NCBI GenBank assembly: GCA_018296165.2
Contig: JACKQL020000020.1
Span: 868,001-932,000, forward strand
Source of the DNA: Termitomyces sp. T153
Taxonomy: Eukaryota > Basidiomycota > Agaricomycetes > Agaricales > Lyophyllaceae
Reading direction: 5' to 3'
Length of the DNA: 64,000 nt
Every line of letters starts with the position of its first letter. The first letter of the stretch is position 1. Of this stretch, positions 25,440-37,200 are shown piece by piece. The position numbers and the translations under genes are program-made. Under the pieces are notes generated by a model. The model was given only the letters and a program-made list of their open reading frames with translations. It did not search any database and was not told where the DNA came from.

Positions 25440-25640
25440 TATGTGTGTGCAAAGTGGTGGAACCCTGTGTGACCAATGAGGCTGCAGCATTGTTATGCAT
25501 CTCCAAGAAGGATGGCTCCTTGCAGAGAGCATTGGATGCTCAACAATGCAATGATAATACTGTTAAGGATGTTATGCCCTTATCCAATCAGGAGGTCATC
25601 TCAAAGAACATAGCTCAACCACTCAAGAGGCCAAACACCC
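25440..25640 (+). mobile_element. Ty3/gypsy reverse transcriptase fragment
   Basis: The plus-strand frame contains LLCISKKDGSLQRALDAQQ followed by NDNTVKDVMPLSNQ. This is the conserved start of a gypsy reverse transcriptase (palm entry, KKDGSxRxxxDxRxxNxxT). The sequence loses similarity after about 25,640, before the YxDD box, so only the N-terminal part of the domain remains. The wording differs from the chromoviruses at 41-53 kb, so it comes from a different gypsy lineage. Confidence 0.7.
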
Positions 25641-25659
25641 TACTATGCTGTACTACCAT

Positions 25660-26030
25660 GATCAGTACTCTAGTCTTGATATTGCTTATAACCTACATAT
25701 GTCTTCCAGCCTTAGTTTCCCAGCACAATCAGTTTCCTAGCATTATATGTTTCCTGGCACTTATTCTGGCTCACTCTGTTACTCCAAATCACAGTCTTCT
25801 CATTAACCTTGCTCCTAAATAAAACTCTGGTTCAATTCCTAAGCTCTCCAACCTCAATCAGCCTCCAAACTTAGCCCTATCACCAGCTCTGAACTTCCAG
25901 ATCATCCATTTGACCCCCATCAAACTCCAACACTCTATAAGTTCCCTTAGCCATTGCAGTCCTCTAACTAGCAGGTTGCTTGGTCTACAGTGAGAGAGCC
26001 CCCCAGGTCAGCTGGACCTAGCAAATGTAT
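25660..26030. repeat. Repeat matching 40,040-40,265 in inverted orientation
   Basis: The segment ending with the block around CCCCAGGTCAGCTGGACCT (25,998-26,017) matches the reverse complement of 40,065-40,265. Shared blocks include the AGCAGGTTGCTTG and CAAACTCCAACACTC regions. Probably an LTR or other terminal repeat of a decayed element, with ends not defined. Confidence 0.5.
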
Positions 26031-26911
26031 TTTAAGGTATGGGCTACCATACTTTATGCTTGTTTTGTGCTTTGTTAAAGAATTGATCCAGCTATTCATA
26101 CTGTTACTTGTGGTACTGCATTTGCCATATGTGAGATAGGTCCAGATTTGGATGTTCTTCTCATGATTATTGTCCAGTGATGAAGCTTGGGATATGAGCT
26201 CAACTTGACTCCCCTTTATGTGGGTATGTAAATCTATTGGCTGACTTTCCTCCCTCTCTAGGCCTTATTTATCCATAGTGACAAAACTCAAAATACAGGC
26301 TCAACTGGACTCAACTTTCCTTTGGGGAGGTGCATTTGTCAGCTGACATTTGTCCCCTCTAGTCAGGTCCATGTTTGCTTCAATGTCTGGTCAGTATTGT
26401 TTATTGATATATATTTTATACTTTGAGTTTCCACAGCCTTTGTAGTGTGGGAAATTTGGTACATTCTTCACTGTCTATTGGGTGAGGAATGGACCAAGTG
26501 TAAAAATTTGAGCTTTCTTTACAACATGCATTGCTTTTTGAACACAATGGAAATTGACATCTGTATGTACACACTTCATGAAATCTCTGAACAATTTTCT
26601 CACAAATTACCAAAAATGTTTCTAACTAATGTTAACCAAGAAATATGAACATTTTTCTTGAGATACAGTGAAACAAAACAGAAGAAGAGCTCCTAAAGAA
26701 TCACATAAAGATATATGAAATATTCTTCTTCAGTTGAAAATGAGAAACATGATTTGTATCTATAATCTGTTTCTCAAGAAAAGTTCAAAGAAAAATGATT
26801 TTATTTACTCAAGATACACTATATCAACAGGAATCATTTTATTTGACTGTTTTAAAATTACATAATAATCTCTAGTTGAGAAACATATATTGGAAATCAT
26901 ATAACAAGTTT
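26031..26911. other. CpG-free AT-rich sequence without genes
   Basis: Long AT-rich stretch, with no frame of recognisable coding content. The CpG-free state ends sharply at 26,938. Confidence 0.5.
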
Positions 26912-27340
26912 CTAATTGATGTGTCTCAAGAAACTCACGAGAATTGTTCTGAAGTGACGATCAGAGAGTTGTAGGGATTTGATGTCTAAATTTCTTTGAA
27001 TGCTCCGCACCTGGGTAGAAATTGATGCAACATTGACTATGTTATCAGTCAGCATGGGTACATGGGTGTATACAAGGTAAAATAGGACCTTGACCCATCT
27101 CCATGGAATTGAGGAGTTGTGTCTCCTCATCATGATGTTCTGAAGGCTCGTCATTGTGTGCTTCTAAGGTACAAATGTTGGCCAGTTGCCGAGGATTTTG
27201 GTGCTCCAGTTCAGGTAGGGGCGCTTGCAGACCTAGGGAAGAGAGTGGTAGCTTTTTAGGACATATTGGCATGAAGGGATTAGGAACCTCAACACCTACA
27301 CTGACTTTCCGACTTTTGGTTGTCCATGGCAATGAGGGGT
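26912..27340 (-). pseudogene. Fragment of a repeated membrane-protein gene
   Basis: Minus-strand frames at 27,332-27,045 and 27,154-26,912 match the plus-strand segment at 38,500-38,800. Shared signatures are an LAN block, NDEP, ILPCIHP-x-THAD and then NIVN(V/A)A followed by a helical stretch. At 38.5-39.5 kb this leads into a five-helix membrane domain; here the sequence stops before that domain. This copy has CpG and the other almost none. I do not recognise the family. Confidence 0.5.
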
Positions 27341-28379
27341 TGCTTGATTAGGGATGATACTGGCAGTCATATAAGCATTCTTATAAGCCTAAGCATTACA
27401 TAAATCACTGCTATGCACAGACAAAGAAATGTTCTAAAACATAAACCAGAGGTGCATCAACTATTGCAGAGAAATGGAGGTCTGGGCTTCTTGATGGATG
27501 GTTAGGCAACACCTTGATCGAGGCAAACAGAAGGAGTAGTACGGGGTACAGAGCGGTGTCATGAGCACTGCCATCTGGACCCCTGGATTCTTTGATTGGG
27601 GCAAACAGAAAAAGCAGTCTCATATAAGCGCCCCTGCTGCTGTCTGGGCCCCTGGATTTTCAGAGACAACATTGAGAAAGATGTTGTTTCTTCGACGGGC
27701 AATGCTCATTGCTCATCGTCCATGGCCTATTGCCCAGCCTGGTACTTCTGAGTTTGACAATGTACCCAACCACAGCGGACATTCGCAGAATCTAAAGTAG
27801 CATACTTATATAGATCAGTCCATTCACTCCATCTCATACAGTGTTCAGGACATAGGTACTCCTCTCTTGGAGGTAATTTGGTGGTGGTCAATCATCACCC
27901 AGTGTGCATTTTTCACAAATGGTCAATCATGTAGGTTTCAGGTTCAGGCTTCGTTCATCGAGATCAAATGCGTAAAACAACACATCAACAGCAACAGCGC
28001 GTCAGAACTTTGATATCCTTTACTAGTCTTAAGCGTCGTTCCCATCGCTATCTGATCAGATCAGTAGCCATAATAGCGCGTTTTCTCATCGCTGATCGCA
28101 CTTCATACTATGCAATTGAACAGCCATCTGATGTGTTTATCCTCGTCTATGCACTTGGGACGAAGTCAAAGTCCGAATAGTGATTTGTCACTTGTAAGTA
28201 CTGAGAACCTGGTGTCTTGACACACACTTTGCTCGCCATCCAATCTATGATCCTTCCATTCAGGCTATCCGATTTCATCGTCCGTCAGCTCCTATTGTAA
28301 AACGGTCTTGAATCTGGTCCCGATCGTCTTTGCGATGTATTTGGAAGTTTTCACACCATGGTGAGAATCAGATTCAATG
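27341..28379. other. Intergenic with imperfect internal repeats
   Basis: Two imperfect copies of a block of about 100 bases occur at 27,480-27,660 (landmarks GGCAAACAGAA and CTGG-CCCCTGGATT). No gene recognised. CpG frequency is normal. Confidence 0.4.
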
Positions 28380-28990
28380 TTCGTCGCTGTCCCAGTCGTT
28401 CGATGAAGATGAACAGGATGTGGTAGTGGTAGCAGTTGCTGGGGACGATCCGCTGGTGGTAGATGGGGACTTGATGAGTGGAAATATGGGACCGGGGAAG
28501 TCAGCATTGAACGGGGTTGGGGAAGGGGAATCGCGAACGTCGAAGAGGTCTAGCCAAGGTTCTCGTGAGAATGATGCATGAGGTTAGCTTGGCTGGGGGA
28601 AATAAGATGTTGGAAGGACCATCTCGATGTATGGACCCACGGCGTTGATGTGCTCGATGTCGATGCGTGTGGGGTTTTGAGCAACGCGTGTGAGGCATAG
28701 AGAGGCTTGGACGCATGAGAAGACTGGTCATGTCAGCGACGTGACTAAGGAATGGAATGAAAGGGGACTTATGGTTGTTTGGAGGAGGGATATCGATGGG
28801 GGTGTCGTTATGTAAGTCTTTCAAGCGTGTTCTCTGTATCTATGTCCGTCACAAAAGTGAATTGATAAGAGGAAAGAACGGTGGCGGTAGAGGCGCTTGT
28901 GTAAGTCCTCGCCGTCGAGAACGCCGACCATCGTTGAGGGCGCGTCATGGTGCAGAGTAAATTGGCTGAAATTTTGATCCCGATCTACCT
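28380..28990 (-). CDS. Unrecognised candidate gene
   Basis: Several minus-strand stretches look coding. The last exon, ending at about 28,383, reads PWLDLFDVRDSPSPTPFNAD and continues Ser/Thr-rich to DWDSDEH and a stop. Upstream in the same frame is RIDIEHINAVGPYIEMVLP. A TAA between them could lie in an intron with a CTAAC branch site and an AG just before the PWLDL exon. A 5' exon near 28,950-28,850 is possible. I know no homolog, and the splice model is unproven. Confidence 0.3.
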
Positions 28991-29339
28991 GCCCCCGCGT
29001 CGTCACTCATCGACGATCTTCCACTCCCACGGTTGGACCATCTCCTTATCGTCAACGGCTCTGCAACGGGGTCTCAAGCTCTCTTGGCTATGGGTACTTG
29101 CCCTGTTACTCTATGCTTACTCCTCGAAAGCTGCAACTTAGGAGAAGGCTTTGGCTCGGTCGCGGTATCATAGTCGCGCTAATAAGCCAAAAATAAACGA
29201 CACATGGCTGTCTATTCTGGGCTACCATCACAATCGCAGGAAGTAGACACTGACTTTGTGGTAGAAATCTTACCTATGCGCAACCCTTCTCTTGAGGTGT
29301 GACTGCTTACTTTCTCATCGGACATCCACACTATTTTTG
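28991..29339. other. Intergenic
   Basis: No gene seen. Parts resemble the degenerate direct repeats that follow at 29,340-30,260, for example TACTCCTCGAAAGCT near 29,110. Confidence 0.35.
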
Positions 29340-30260
29340 TTTATCGAGAGTCCCACTGGAGCAATTAACAAATGCGTTCGATTTTTTTTACATCACTACT
29401 AGTTCGGCTGCAGTGACGGACAACTCCGTACTCGCCGCTGGGTACCTCTACTAATTGAACATTTCTTCAATCACTCACCTATGGTATACCTGACCATATC
29501 CCTCTATCATGCTTATGTATCTTTCTTGAAAGCTCGGACTCGTGAGAAAGGTCGTATGCAATTCTACCTCTTACTCTTGTGCGAGTCGTGATTGATCAAC
29601 CCGAATTGAACGACGCACGGCTATCATGAGCTCCTATCTCACCGGACAACTAGCCTACTATTATTTCACCCTCTGATCACCTGCCCTTGCTGTAACCATA
29701 CAGATGTATCAACCTCAAGGCATACCTGAGCCCTACAACACTTCAACATAGCTGAGTGAGCAACCACACGTCCTGTCTCCTGTCCTGTTCCTTCTCAAAG
29801 ACTAGATTATATATAACGTAGTACTAGTACTCATATCCTCTAGATCGTTCGAGAAATAACGATAGCGCACTTGTCGTACCCCGAGGATGTTCTTTTTTCC
29901 ATTATGGTCTAGCTATGAAGCTTAGGACAGCTACATTTGAGTCGCGTTTGATTTTTTTTACAGCGCTACATCGAACTAGTTTGACAACAGTGACACACGA
30001 TTCTACACACTTGCAGCTGAGTGCCTCCACTAAAGAAATCGGTTTACTATGCTTGCTTTCTTCAATCACTGACCTATCGGCCAGGTATACTTGACGATGT
30101 TCCTCCCTCCCTCTCTGCTGATGCATGTTTTTAAAGTCAAAGCTCAGGCCCGACGGAAAGCTCGTACTAATACTCGCTCAGTGACCTATCTCATTCCTGC
30201 GCGAGTGGTGTGTTGATCAGCCCGTGACTATTCCAGGCTCTCATCATCTCGCAGGAACAC
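29340..30260. repeat. Degenerate direct repeats and a dispersed repeat
   Basis: 29,360-29,660 and 29,930-30,240 align as diverged direct copies: GTT(C/T)GATTTTTTTTACA, TTCTTCAATCACT, AAAGCTCG and TTGATCA-CCCG appear in the same order. Between them, 29,745-29,890 matches 39,950-40,050 (GTACTAGTACT and CGCACTTGTCGTAC versus ACTTGTCCTCATAC). Only the copy here keeps its CpGs. Possibly a non-autonomous element. Confidence 0.5.
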
Positions 30261-30261
30261 G

Positions 30262-32340
30262 CAGTGAAGATGACTTTCTTCCTAAGAAGTAGGCGTCCAC
30301 GGAACGAGATAGTAGGTTATAATAGTTTTAAGGTATGTTGGTTGTCGAATATACGTCGGGTTCCTGGGGAAGACTAGGTAACTGAATTTATATTTCAATT
30401 GAGATAACCGCATCCTCAACCGTACCTAGGTAGAGCGTTAATGAGACGTCGAGGTTAGATTTGATACGAGTATTTATTTGACATGAAATAAAAATAGATA
30501 GTCCAGAGATGATATACCCGGTATCATGCAGGGGCGAAAGCGAGGTACATGGTGGGTGCGAGTTACAATTTGTCAGTTCAGCCATCGGATACCCCTGTGT
30601 CGCTCATTGCCGATGATCCATCACTGGTTTTCTCTCTCGTAAAATTGTAAATTGTCTCGGCAACTTGAAGTGTTTCTGTACTTCAGCTTTTATAACGGCG
30701 TCATGTCGGAATACTAGAAACCTGCAGTTTGTATGGAAGATTTCCCTTGATCAATTCTAGCATCGACTATTGAGCCGATATCTGTAACAAAGAATGTAAT
30801 TTGGACCTACTTGTATGTTTTGAACAGACACCTCAAACCATGCGAACCAGCACTAACAATCCATTCTCGTGACAGTTTCTCTGCCCCTCTCATGAGCTTA
30901 TAAGACCAGTTGGAGACGTTTCTTTCAGATTTATTTCTTCTCCCTGCCCTTCCTCCCTCTCGACTTGGTAGCCGTCGCGTCTTCAGTCATTGTCAGGTCT
31001 CGTCCGCCTCACCAGAAGCTTGCTCAGGGCCTCCGATTGGAGGTCCACCACTTTGGCTAGTCCGCGCCGTTGTCTTTCGTATGTGCCGCAGTGTAACAGG
31101 TAATGTTGAACTTTTTCGTCTGCTTCGTGGCGTGCGTTACATGGTGGTGTGTTGACTCGATTGAACCTGTGTAGGTATTGGTCTAACAGGCAATGTCCCG
31201 TCCGCATCTGCGTCAGGATCGATGCGTGCTTCCGGGGTGTTGGCCGTGGTGTTGATACGCTGGCGGTCATAATCGATCTCGGATGTCTATTAGATCGATC
31301 AAAGAGTTCTTTCAAGCATTTAACTACTGCTTACTTAGCATAACAAGCACTGTTTAATGCTTTTGATCTTGCGAGGGATGAAAAGGGAATTGAAATTGGA
31401 TGCGTTAAGAGACAAGCCTTTAAGCGTTAGAAACCAGATTCGAACGCGTAAATGATTTGAACTTGAATGCATAACATCTTCTTGAAGGACAAATTCAAGC
31501 ACAAATTCACTGTTCTACAGATGTAGACCCTTGTGCAATGCAATTTCATGTTCCGTACAACTTCCGTATCACCACGACAGTCAATTGTTGAGAATGGCAA
31601 GACAATAGCCTCAGTCCATTCGCCTTCCTCCTTCGGTCTGAGGACTTTCTCGAATGCAGCAGGAGAATTCTGATTTCTCGAAATATATATAACTATATCA
31701 ATGTCCTATCAAGAAATATACGCATAGCAATTATACGACTTTGGACAGCACCTACGTTCCACTATGCGATTTACGGACACGTGAGCTTCGACGACTTCGT
31801 TTGAACAGTCGGGTTCGAAAGGGAACTAGTCATCTTGCATCTGCTGAGCGATTATTCTCGCAACCAGTATCACAGCCATCGGGTACATTGCCTGGAAATG
31901 AGAATTAGGTCGACAAGTGATAATCACGAAATGACAAATAACCCGACCGTAGCCCATACGAACATATTAGTGAAGGCAGTTGACACATAGGCGGGTGGAG
32001 TGTCGGTGTAGGCTGAGCTTGAGCGATAGAAGACTATGGTGTTAACCATCTATGGATCAAGCATGAGCGCTGGATAAAGCAGAGCCTATTGGTCATTACC
32101 TGGAGTACACAGTCAATGCAGCCAGACTTGACAAGGAAGACCATCACGGCCTGTACGAGGGATTTTTGTCTCATTGAGTCTATTTCTCCAGAGCTGACGA
32201 CGTCTCCAAAGTTTCCTAAACCAATCACTACGTTAAACTTAGATATTTAAATTCATGTCACGAACGATACCATGTTTTAACACCGAGAGTTACGATTGCG
32301 TTTCAAGTTTCCGAAAGCGGTGCAAAAGCTTCACTCAACT
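30262..32340. repeat. Segmental duplication, copy B
   Basis: Counterpart of 20,211-22,905 in the same orientation. It contains about 350 bases (30,930-31,280) of a LINE fragment, most of which has no match in copy A. To the right it continues into the 5' half of the membrane-protein gene, which copy A has lost. Confidence 0.8.
30983..31315 (-). mobile_element. 3' end of a non-LTR retrotransposon (LINE)
   Basis: The minus-strand frame contains ASILTQMRTGHCLLDQYLHR, then a zinc-binding-like segment starting PPC and ending HYLLHC, then GTYERQRRGL. This is the C-terminus found after the RNase H domain in Tad-like fungal LINEs. The usual second Cys of the finger is Arg here. Only about 110 residues remain. 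Copy A keeps roughly the first 20 residues (PRSMMTGSVS versus PRSIMTASVS). A truncated, inactive remnant. Confidence 0.75.
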
Positions 32341-33069
32341 TGAATTGCAGGTCAGGAAGACCTGGTGTTATCTTGTTGGCAGCAAATATGTAAGCCAGAG
32401 TGATTCCCCAATCGACAAAAGTGGTTCCTAAGTAAGCAAATCAAACGATCAAAATCAGGCATCATATTGGAAGAGTCATTCTCACCACACAGGACAAGAA
32501 AAATGAGGAGAGGGAAAATCATTGCTCGACTTTCACACAAGTGCCACGCTCTCCATATTACAATAATGTCGCCTATAATTTGCTACACTGCATTCAGAAC
32601 TACATATCCTGTGGCACAGGGATAAGGTACGAACCAAGATCTGTTGCAACCAGTACGGGAGCATACCGAGTATCCAGCGCCTCTTATCCGAGAATTTAAA
32701 ATTCGGGATAAGATATCTCTGGATCCAAAGGAACATCGATGCTACAGATGTGATCCAGTATAGTGTTGCACAAAGGAAGGCCATGGAAATATTCGCAAGC
32801 AGTAATTTTATTGCTGTGATTAGTCTTCGACGTCTGGCGTATCATGAGTATAGAAGTCTCTCTCATAGAGTCGTCATTTACCGGAAAGTCATGACTGTTA
32901 AGTAGAATGTAAAAAACGGGTATTGCTGGAAACGGATCAGAATATGAGATGTAAGGGATGACTTGCGAAACCTACCGTACAACAACGTAAAGGTAGTGCG
33001 AGCACTGAATGAATTCAGGATACTGTATCCGACAAATGACAATTGTTCCCTGTCGTCAGGAGCGAGCAT
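31840..33069 (-). CDS. Multi-pass (7-TM-like) membrane protein, copy B; may be decaying
   Basis: Minus-strand exons begin with an ATG at 33,069 (MLAPDDREQL ... FTLLYG, first helix start). A short exon IPVFYILLN follows, then a long exon from about 32,830 with LLANISMAFLCATLYWITSV and a Trp/Gln-rich segment. RAMIFPLLIFLVLC follows at about 32,520, VDWGITLAYIFAANKITPGL near 32,400, QAVMVFLVKSGCIDCVLQV near 32,130 and YPMAVILVARIIAQQ near 31,870. The layout fits the agaricomycete plasma-membrane-like families with about seven helices and no known ligand. A stop after LSE near 32,305, and a lost helix compared with copy A, suggest decay in the sixth segment. Exon ends are approximate. Confidence 0.5.
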
Positions 33070-33099
33070 GGCGATGAGATGTATACAAGACTTGGGAAT

Positions 33100-33830
33100 G
33101 GATCAGTCTTAGATATGACCCAATTTCAAACAGGGTACTCAGGACAGATAAACAGAACTCTAAGAGAAGACGAACAGGACGAGATTAAAGCTGAAGGGCG
33201 ATGACATCGGATAGCCTGAACCTGATGATGCATGAAAGACTTGATGGTGAGGAGAATGCATGTGACGGGTGCGATCAAGTTCTGCTGACCACATGGGAAG
33301 TCTATCTACTTTATTGCAATCGCTGAAGGATTTTGTATGATAGTATCTGTCAAGTTAAAAATTCCCGTTTCGTCAGGAATGAAGGTGGTGATAGGATTTG
33401 GATGAAGTATTTCGGGGGCATCAGTATTCGATATGATCCCATGTCCAATAGAGATCTCAGCTAGATAAGAGCTCTGCAAAGACGGTCAGACCAAGACTTA
33501 GACGTCGTGATGATTTCCTCACTCTGCATCCTTTTCCTCACCCTGCATCCTATTCCACCACGAAATGTCTAAGCTTAGACATGCATCGATCTTCAATATG
33601 ATCTGATTTCAATCGGAGATCTCAGACAATAAGAGCTCTGAGCGAAGACAATCAAACCATGATTCGTCAATGATGGCAATAAGACTTCCTAATAAACATC
33701 GCGAAGACAATCAGACCCAGTCTAAGGGAGCAGTTTACGATAGCAGCTGAGGGTGAGTTCGGATAGTCTGGATGGAAGCACACTGAAAGATTTAACGGCG
33801 ACGAGAATGCATGTCAAGCCCAAGGGCCCG
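33100..33830. repeat. Three diverged copies of a repeat
   Basis: Blocks near 33,100-33,270, 33,425-33,500 and 33,590-33,815 share a series of landmarks. These include ATATGA(C/T)C(C/T), GAGATCTCAG, AAGAGCTCTG, GAAGAC then AAGACAATCAGACC, and GAGAATGCATGT. No coding capacity is seen. Origin unknown. Confidence 0.5.
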
Positions 33831-34239
33831 AACAATACTTATGCTACTTACAAGTGACAACCACCTCACTATTTAGGAGGCCAATTGATTCTTTCTCAAA
33901 CGCACAGCCAAGATCAATATAGATAGTCGTTCATGCATAGTATTGTGCAGCTATGAGAAAACCTGGACCTTGAAGCATCTCAATGGCACAATCGGTCAAA
34001 AGAAAGCGGGCACAACGAATCCAATGACAACGGGTACATAGAAGAGGCAAGGCATTGAACAACGCGATAGAGGCACAACAACTAATGCGCCAAAGAATCG
34101 CACGACTCACCAGCTCGGCCTATGCCACGGAGATAATGATCGACGTTCCCTCAGAAGTCGTCGTACATCGCGATCACGATCGGAGCCAGGCGTGCACAGC
34201 GTTGACAAGGCAGGGGAGAGAAGTTCTCTCACCCTTTGC
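33831..34239. other. Intergenic
   Basis: No gene or clear repeat. A plus-strand open frame at 34,055-34,318 is antisense to the better minus-strand candidate and has no recognisable motif. Confidence 0.35.
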
Positions 34240-34982
34240 ATTCCGGCTACGGCACCGCATTATGCAGCGCTGTCTCCGCTGGGCCGGGAGAGACAGGGCG
34301 ACTTCTGATGGACGCTGATTGACGAGAGCTGGGTCTAGATCGCTTCAGCGCAGGTCTCCTCAGAGATAAGGCGCGACGCGCGCTGGAGACGGTCAGGGTG
34401 CTGGGGACTACCGGCCTAGTAGATTGAGTAGGAGCACATACGGGTGGCGAAAGACCATTCTAGCGCATTGAAGCAGGAGGAGGGGCGGTGAATGTGGAAG
34501 ATTTCCCCGGGAAGCCTTCCTCCGAGATATTGGAATTTGACAGCTGTTGATGCAGTTAATGTAGCCGCCTTGCCGTTGATTCCTTCTGTGCCTCTGATAG
34601 TTTGGGTCCCCCCATCAGGTTCAATGTGACCACCCGTCGCGGGGAGGGAGACAAACAGCGTCCACAATCGTTTCTGCGTTCTGCGGCTTCTTCAGGCCAG
34701 TCCTCGTGGGAGGGATCTTTGACAGCGTGTCTACGTGTCTGATTCGATGATTCTTCCCCTACTGTTCTAAGCGAGGCCAGTTGCGAGGTATGAGAACTAG
34801 ACATCACGGACCCGTCCTCGATATCTTCTTCTACCTCTAGCAGACATGAGAAACCAGAGAAGACGAGTATCTAGAATACGAGAAGAGAGAACTAAGAACA
34901 AGACCACGAGTGCAAACGCGAAAACGATACGCATAGACTTGAGTCCGCGTCTTATGCATGACCGTTCGAGGTCAGCTGTCAC
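34240..34982 (-). pseudogene. Candidate single-pass membrane protein gene, probably broken
   Basis: The minus strand begins with a hydrophobic helix (MRIVFAFALVVLFLVLSSR) followed by basic residues. After a possible intron near 34,845 a long frame runs to about 34,240: EEDIEDGSVMSSSHTSQ, then Ser/Arg-rich sequence ending RALSLRRPALKRSRPSSRQS and RSRPVSPGPAETALHN. This frame has two internal stops, TAA at about 34,558 and TAG at about 34,458. The first could lie in an intron; the second has no good intron solution. The layout of helix plus long basic Ser-rich tail suggests a membrane protein. Family unknown. Confidence 0.35.
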
Positions 34983-36651
34983 GCTGCGTCACATAGACTT
35001 TCCGAAGGGCAAGGTCATAAGATGGGCATTGTTGACGTGTTGTTTACCCATCTCACACATGTCCTTCCATGCTCACGACTCTAAATATTTGTGTCATTCC
35101 AATCCTTCAAATGATTGATGTCTTTCTCTCAAGCGAGCAATTATGGCGTACGCTTCATTGTTTCAATTGAATGACTCGAATGTACCTTCCTTGATCTTAC
35201 AATGTCTGGGCGTATTAGTTGACGTCTCCTAGTCTTTTTAAATTTTAGATTGTATATTGTATTTGAGTAGGAAGGGACTTTTGAAGCCCTTGGAGTCAAG
35301 GGTACGCAGATCTATCCCTCCTTTATTTAACCTCAGCTGGGATAAGTTTGGTATGAGAGGTTTGGAGAATTGGCGCGGTTGAGGATGCCGCTGGTTCAAG
35401 TAATGTCTCCAATGACATTTTTGCGCCTCCAAGCAAGATCATGCAAAATTCAGATCAATGAATATGACCTCTCTCCAGGTATCTTTTCACGAGTACAAAA
35501 GGATTCCACTATACGACAGGCATTAAACAACTACATTATGATCTACGTTGTCACCTTGATAAGTCATTATGTGTCGAGAAGTTCCTTTTTTGCCAACTAT
35601 CTTCTTACCACTCACCAATAATTTCATAGTGTCTGCATCTCCTTGTCAGCTAAAAAAAACCATACCCCGCCAAAGCTGCCTAAAACGCGAGGTGTGCGGA
35701 GACAGCTTACCCGCAGCTCCCTCTTAGAATAGCGTCTCTAGATACAGATAAAACCCTTCAATGAAGTGGTTCCGTAAGTATCCTTCTACCAGCGCACAAT
35801 TCTACTTTTCGAGCACGTCCAGATACTCAAGCAGGTGGTGCAGGATTCTATTATGTGGGACAAGACACTGCCATGTGGAGTAGGGTGAAAACCTTATGAT
35901 GGTAGTTTCGGAGAGTGAAGAACTCGAGGAGCTGCCTGCACGGAGTAGGAGACGAAATAGTCAATCTTCGACATGAATGGGAATGGGTCGGGTAGCACAT
36001 TCCCAATTAGAAGCAAGCTGCCGTTGGTTTCATTGACGTCTCCCGACGTTCCAGGTAAATGTGAATGAATGTATGTATGGTGCGGAGTATACATTCGAAT
36101 CAGCGAGCACTCGCCCGAGCAAAACTCAATTGCAACCTCTACCTATTTTTTTTTGTTTGTTCCAACATCAACATTGAGCTAATATTGTATGCCTGAGTCA
36201 CACTTGTGTCTCTGACAACTTATACTTACAACATTTCCCTATCAGATCTCTGGCGGTTCATGTTATCCAGGGCGAGTCCACAATAAATAATTTGTTTGAG
36301 AAGGCTTGTGAAATCAATTTCAGGTTCAAAATTCAATCTATCAACATGGATGCTACTATTAGAGAGGTGTAGAAACGGTTATTTTACTAATAAAAAATAT
36401 GGACAGGAATTGGAACATGTCAAAGAAGCGCAGCCAGCAAAGGTACTAAATTATCAAAGAGATCTCGGCAGAGAGACACAGGCTATACCAAAAATGACCA
36501 TATGATGAAGGGAATAAGGGGAAACAATGTACGTACTCACAAAGCGCAAGTCACATCAGTATGATAGCTATCTGCACTGGTACTAGTAAGCTCTCATGTA
36601 ACATGCTCAACAGGATTAAGGTATCAAACTGTTGATCGAGTGGCGTGCAAC
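34983..36651. other. Intergenic, no gene seen
   Basis: About 1.7 kb of moderately AT-rich sequence with CpG present. Short open frames occur on both strands, but none shows codon structure or a known motif. Confidence 0.45.
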
Positions 36652-37169
36652 TCAACCTGATAGGTTGGCCATGCGTACACAGGTCACATCAAACTGACAA
36701 GTATGGTTGAGAGCTTGCACATCCGGGGCTGCCACGGGAACTGGGAAGTAGAGAACGAAAGGGATCCTGGATAAACAATCAAGGGAGGAGACCCCGGGCG
36801 GAGCTGGGGGTGGAGCCAGAAGGCGGGGGTAGAGTTCAGGTAGGCTAGGAGATGGCGACACTGAGTTGTTCATGTACTGCTGTTGCGTGAGGTTAAGGGG
36901 AATGCCATGGGAGGATATACAGTCTAGTGGCCTCGTCAAGTATCGGTCATGAAATATGGGGAGAGGAGTCATATACTGACTGGCATCTTTATGCAATGGG
37001 AAACAGCTGGAGACACCATTGTGGAAATTGGGATGAAAGAGCAATGTGTTGAATGTGGGCAATGGAAAATTCACTTCCCTGATGATGAGGTATGGCCTCG
37101 CATGGATGATGGATCGGAGCTGAGAGAGCTGGGAGAGCATTGGCTGCACTACGTTCCTCGAGCATCATG

Positions 37170-37200
<31 letters not shown>

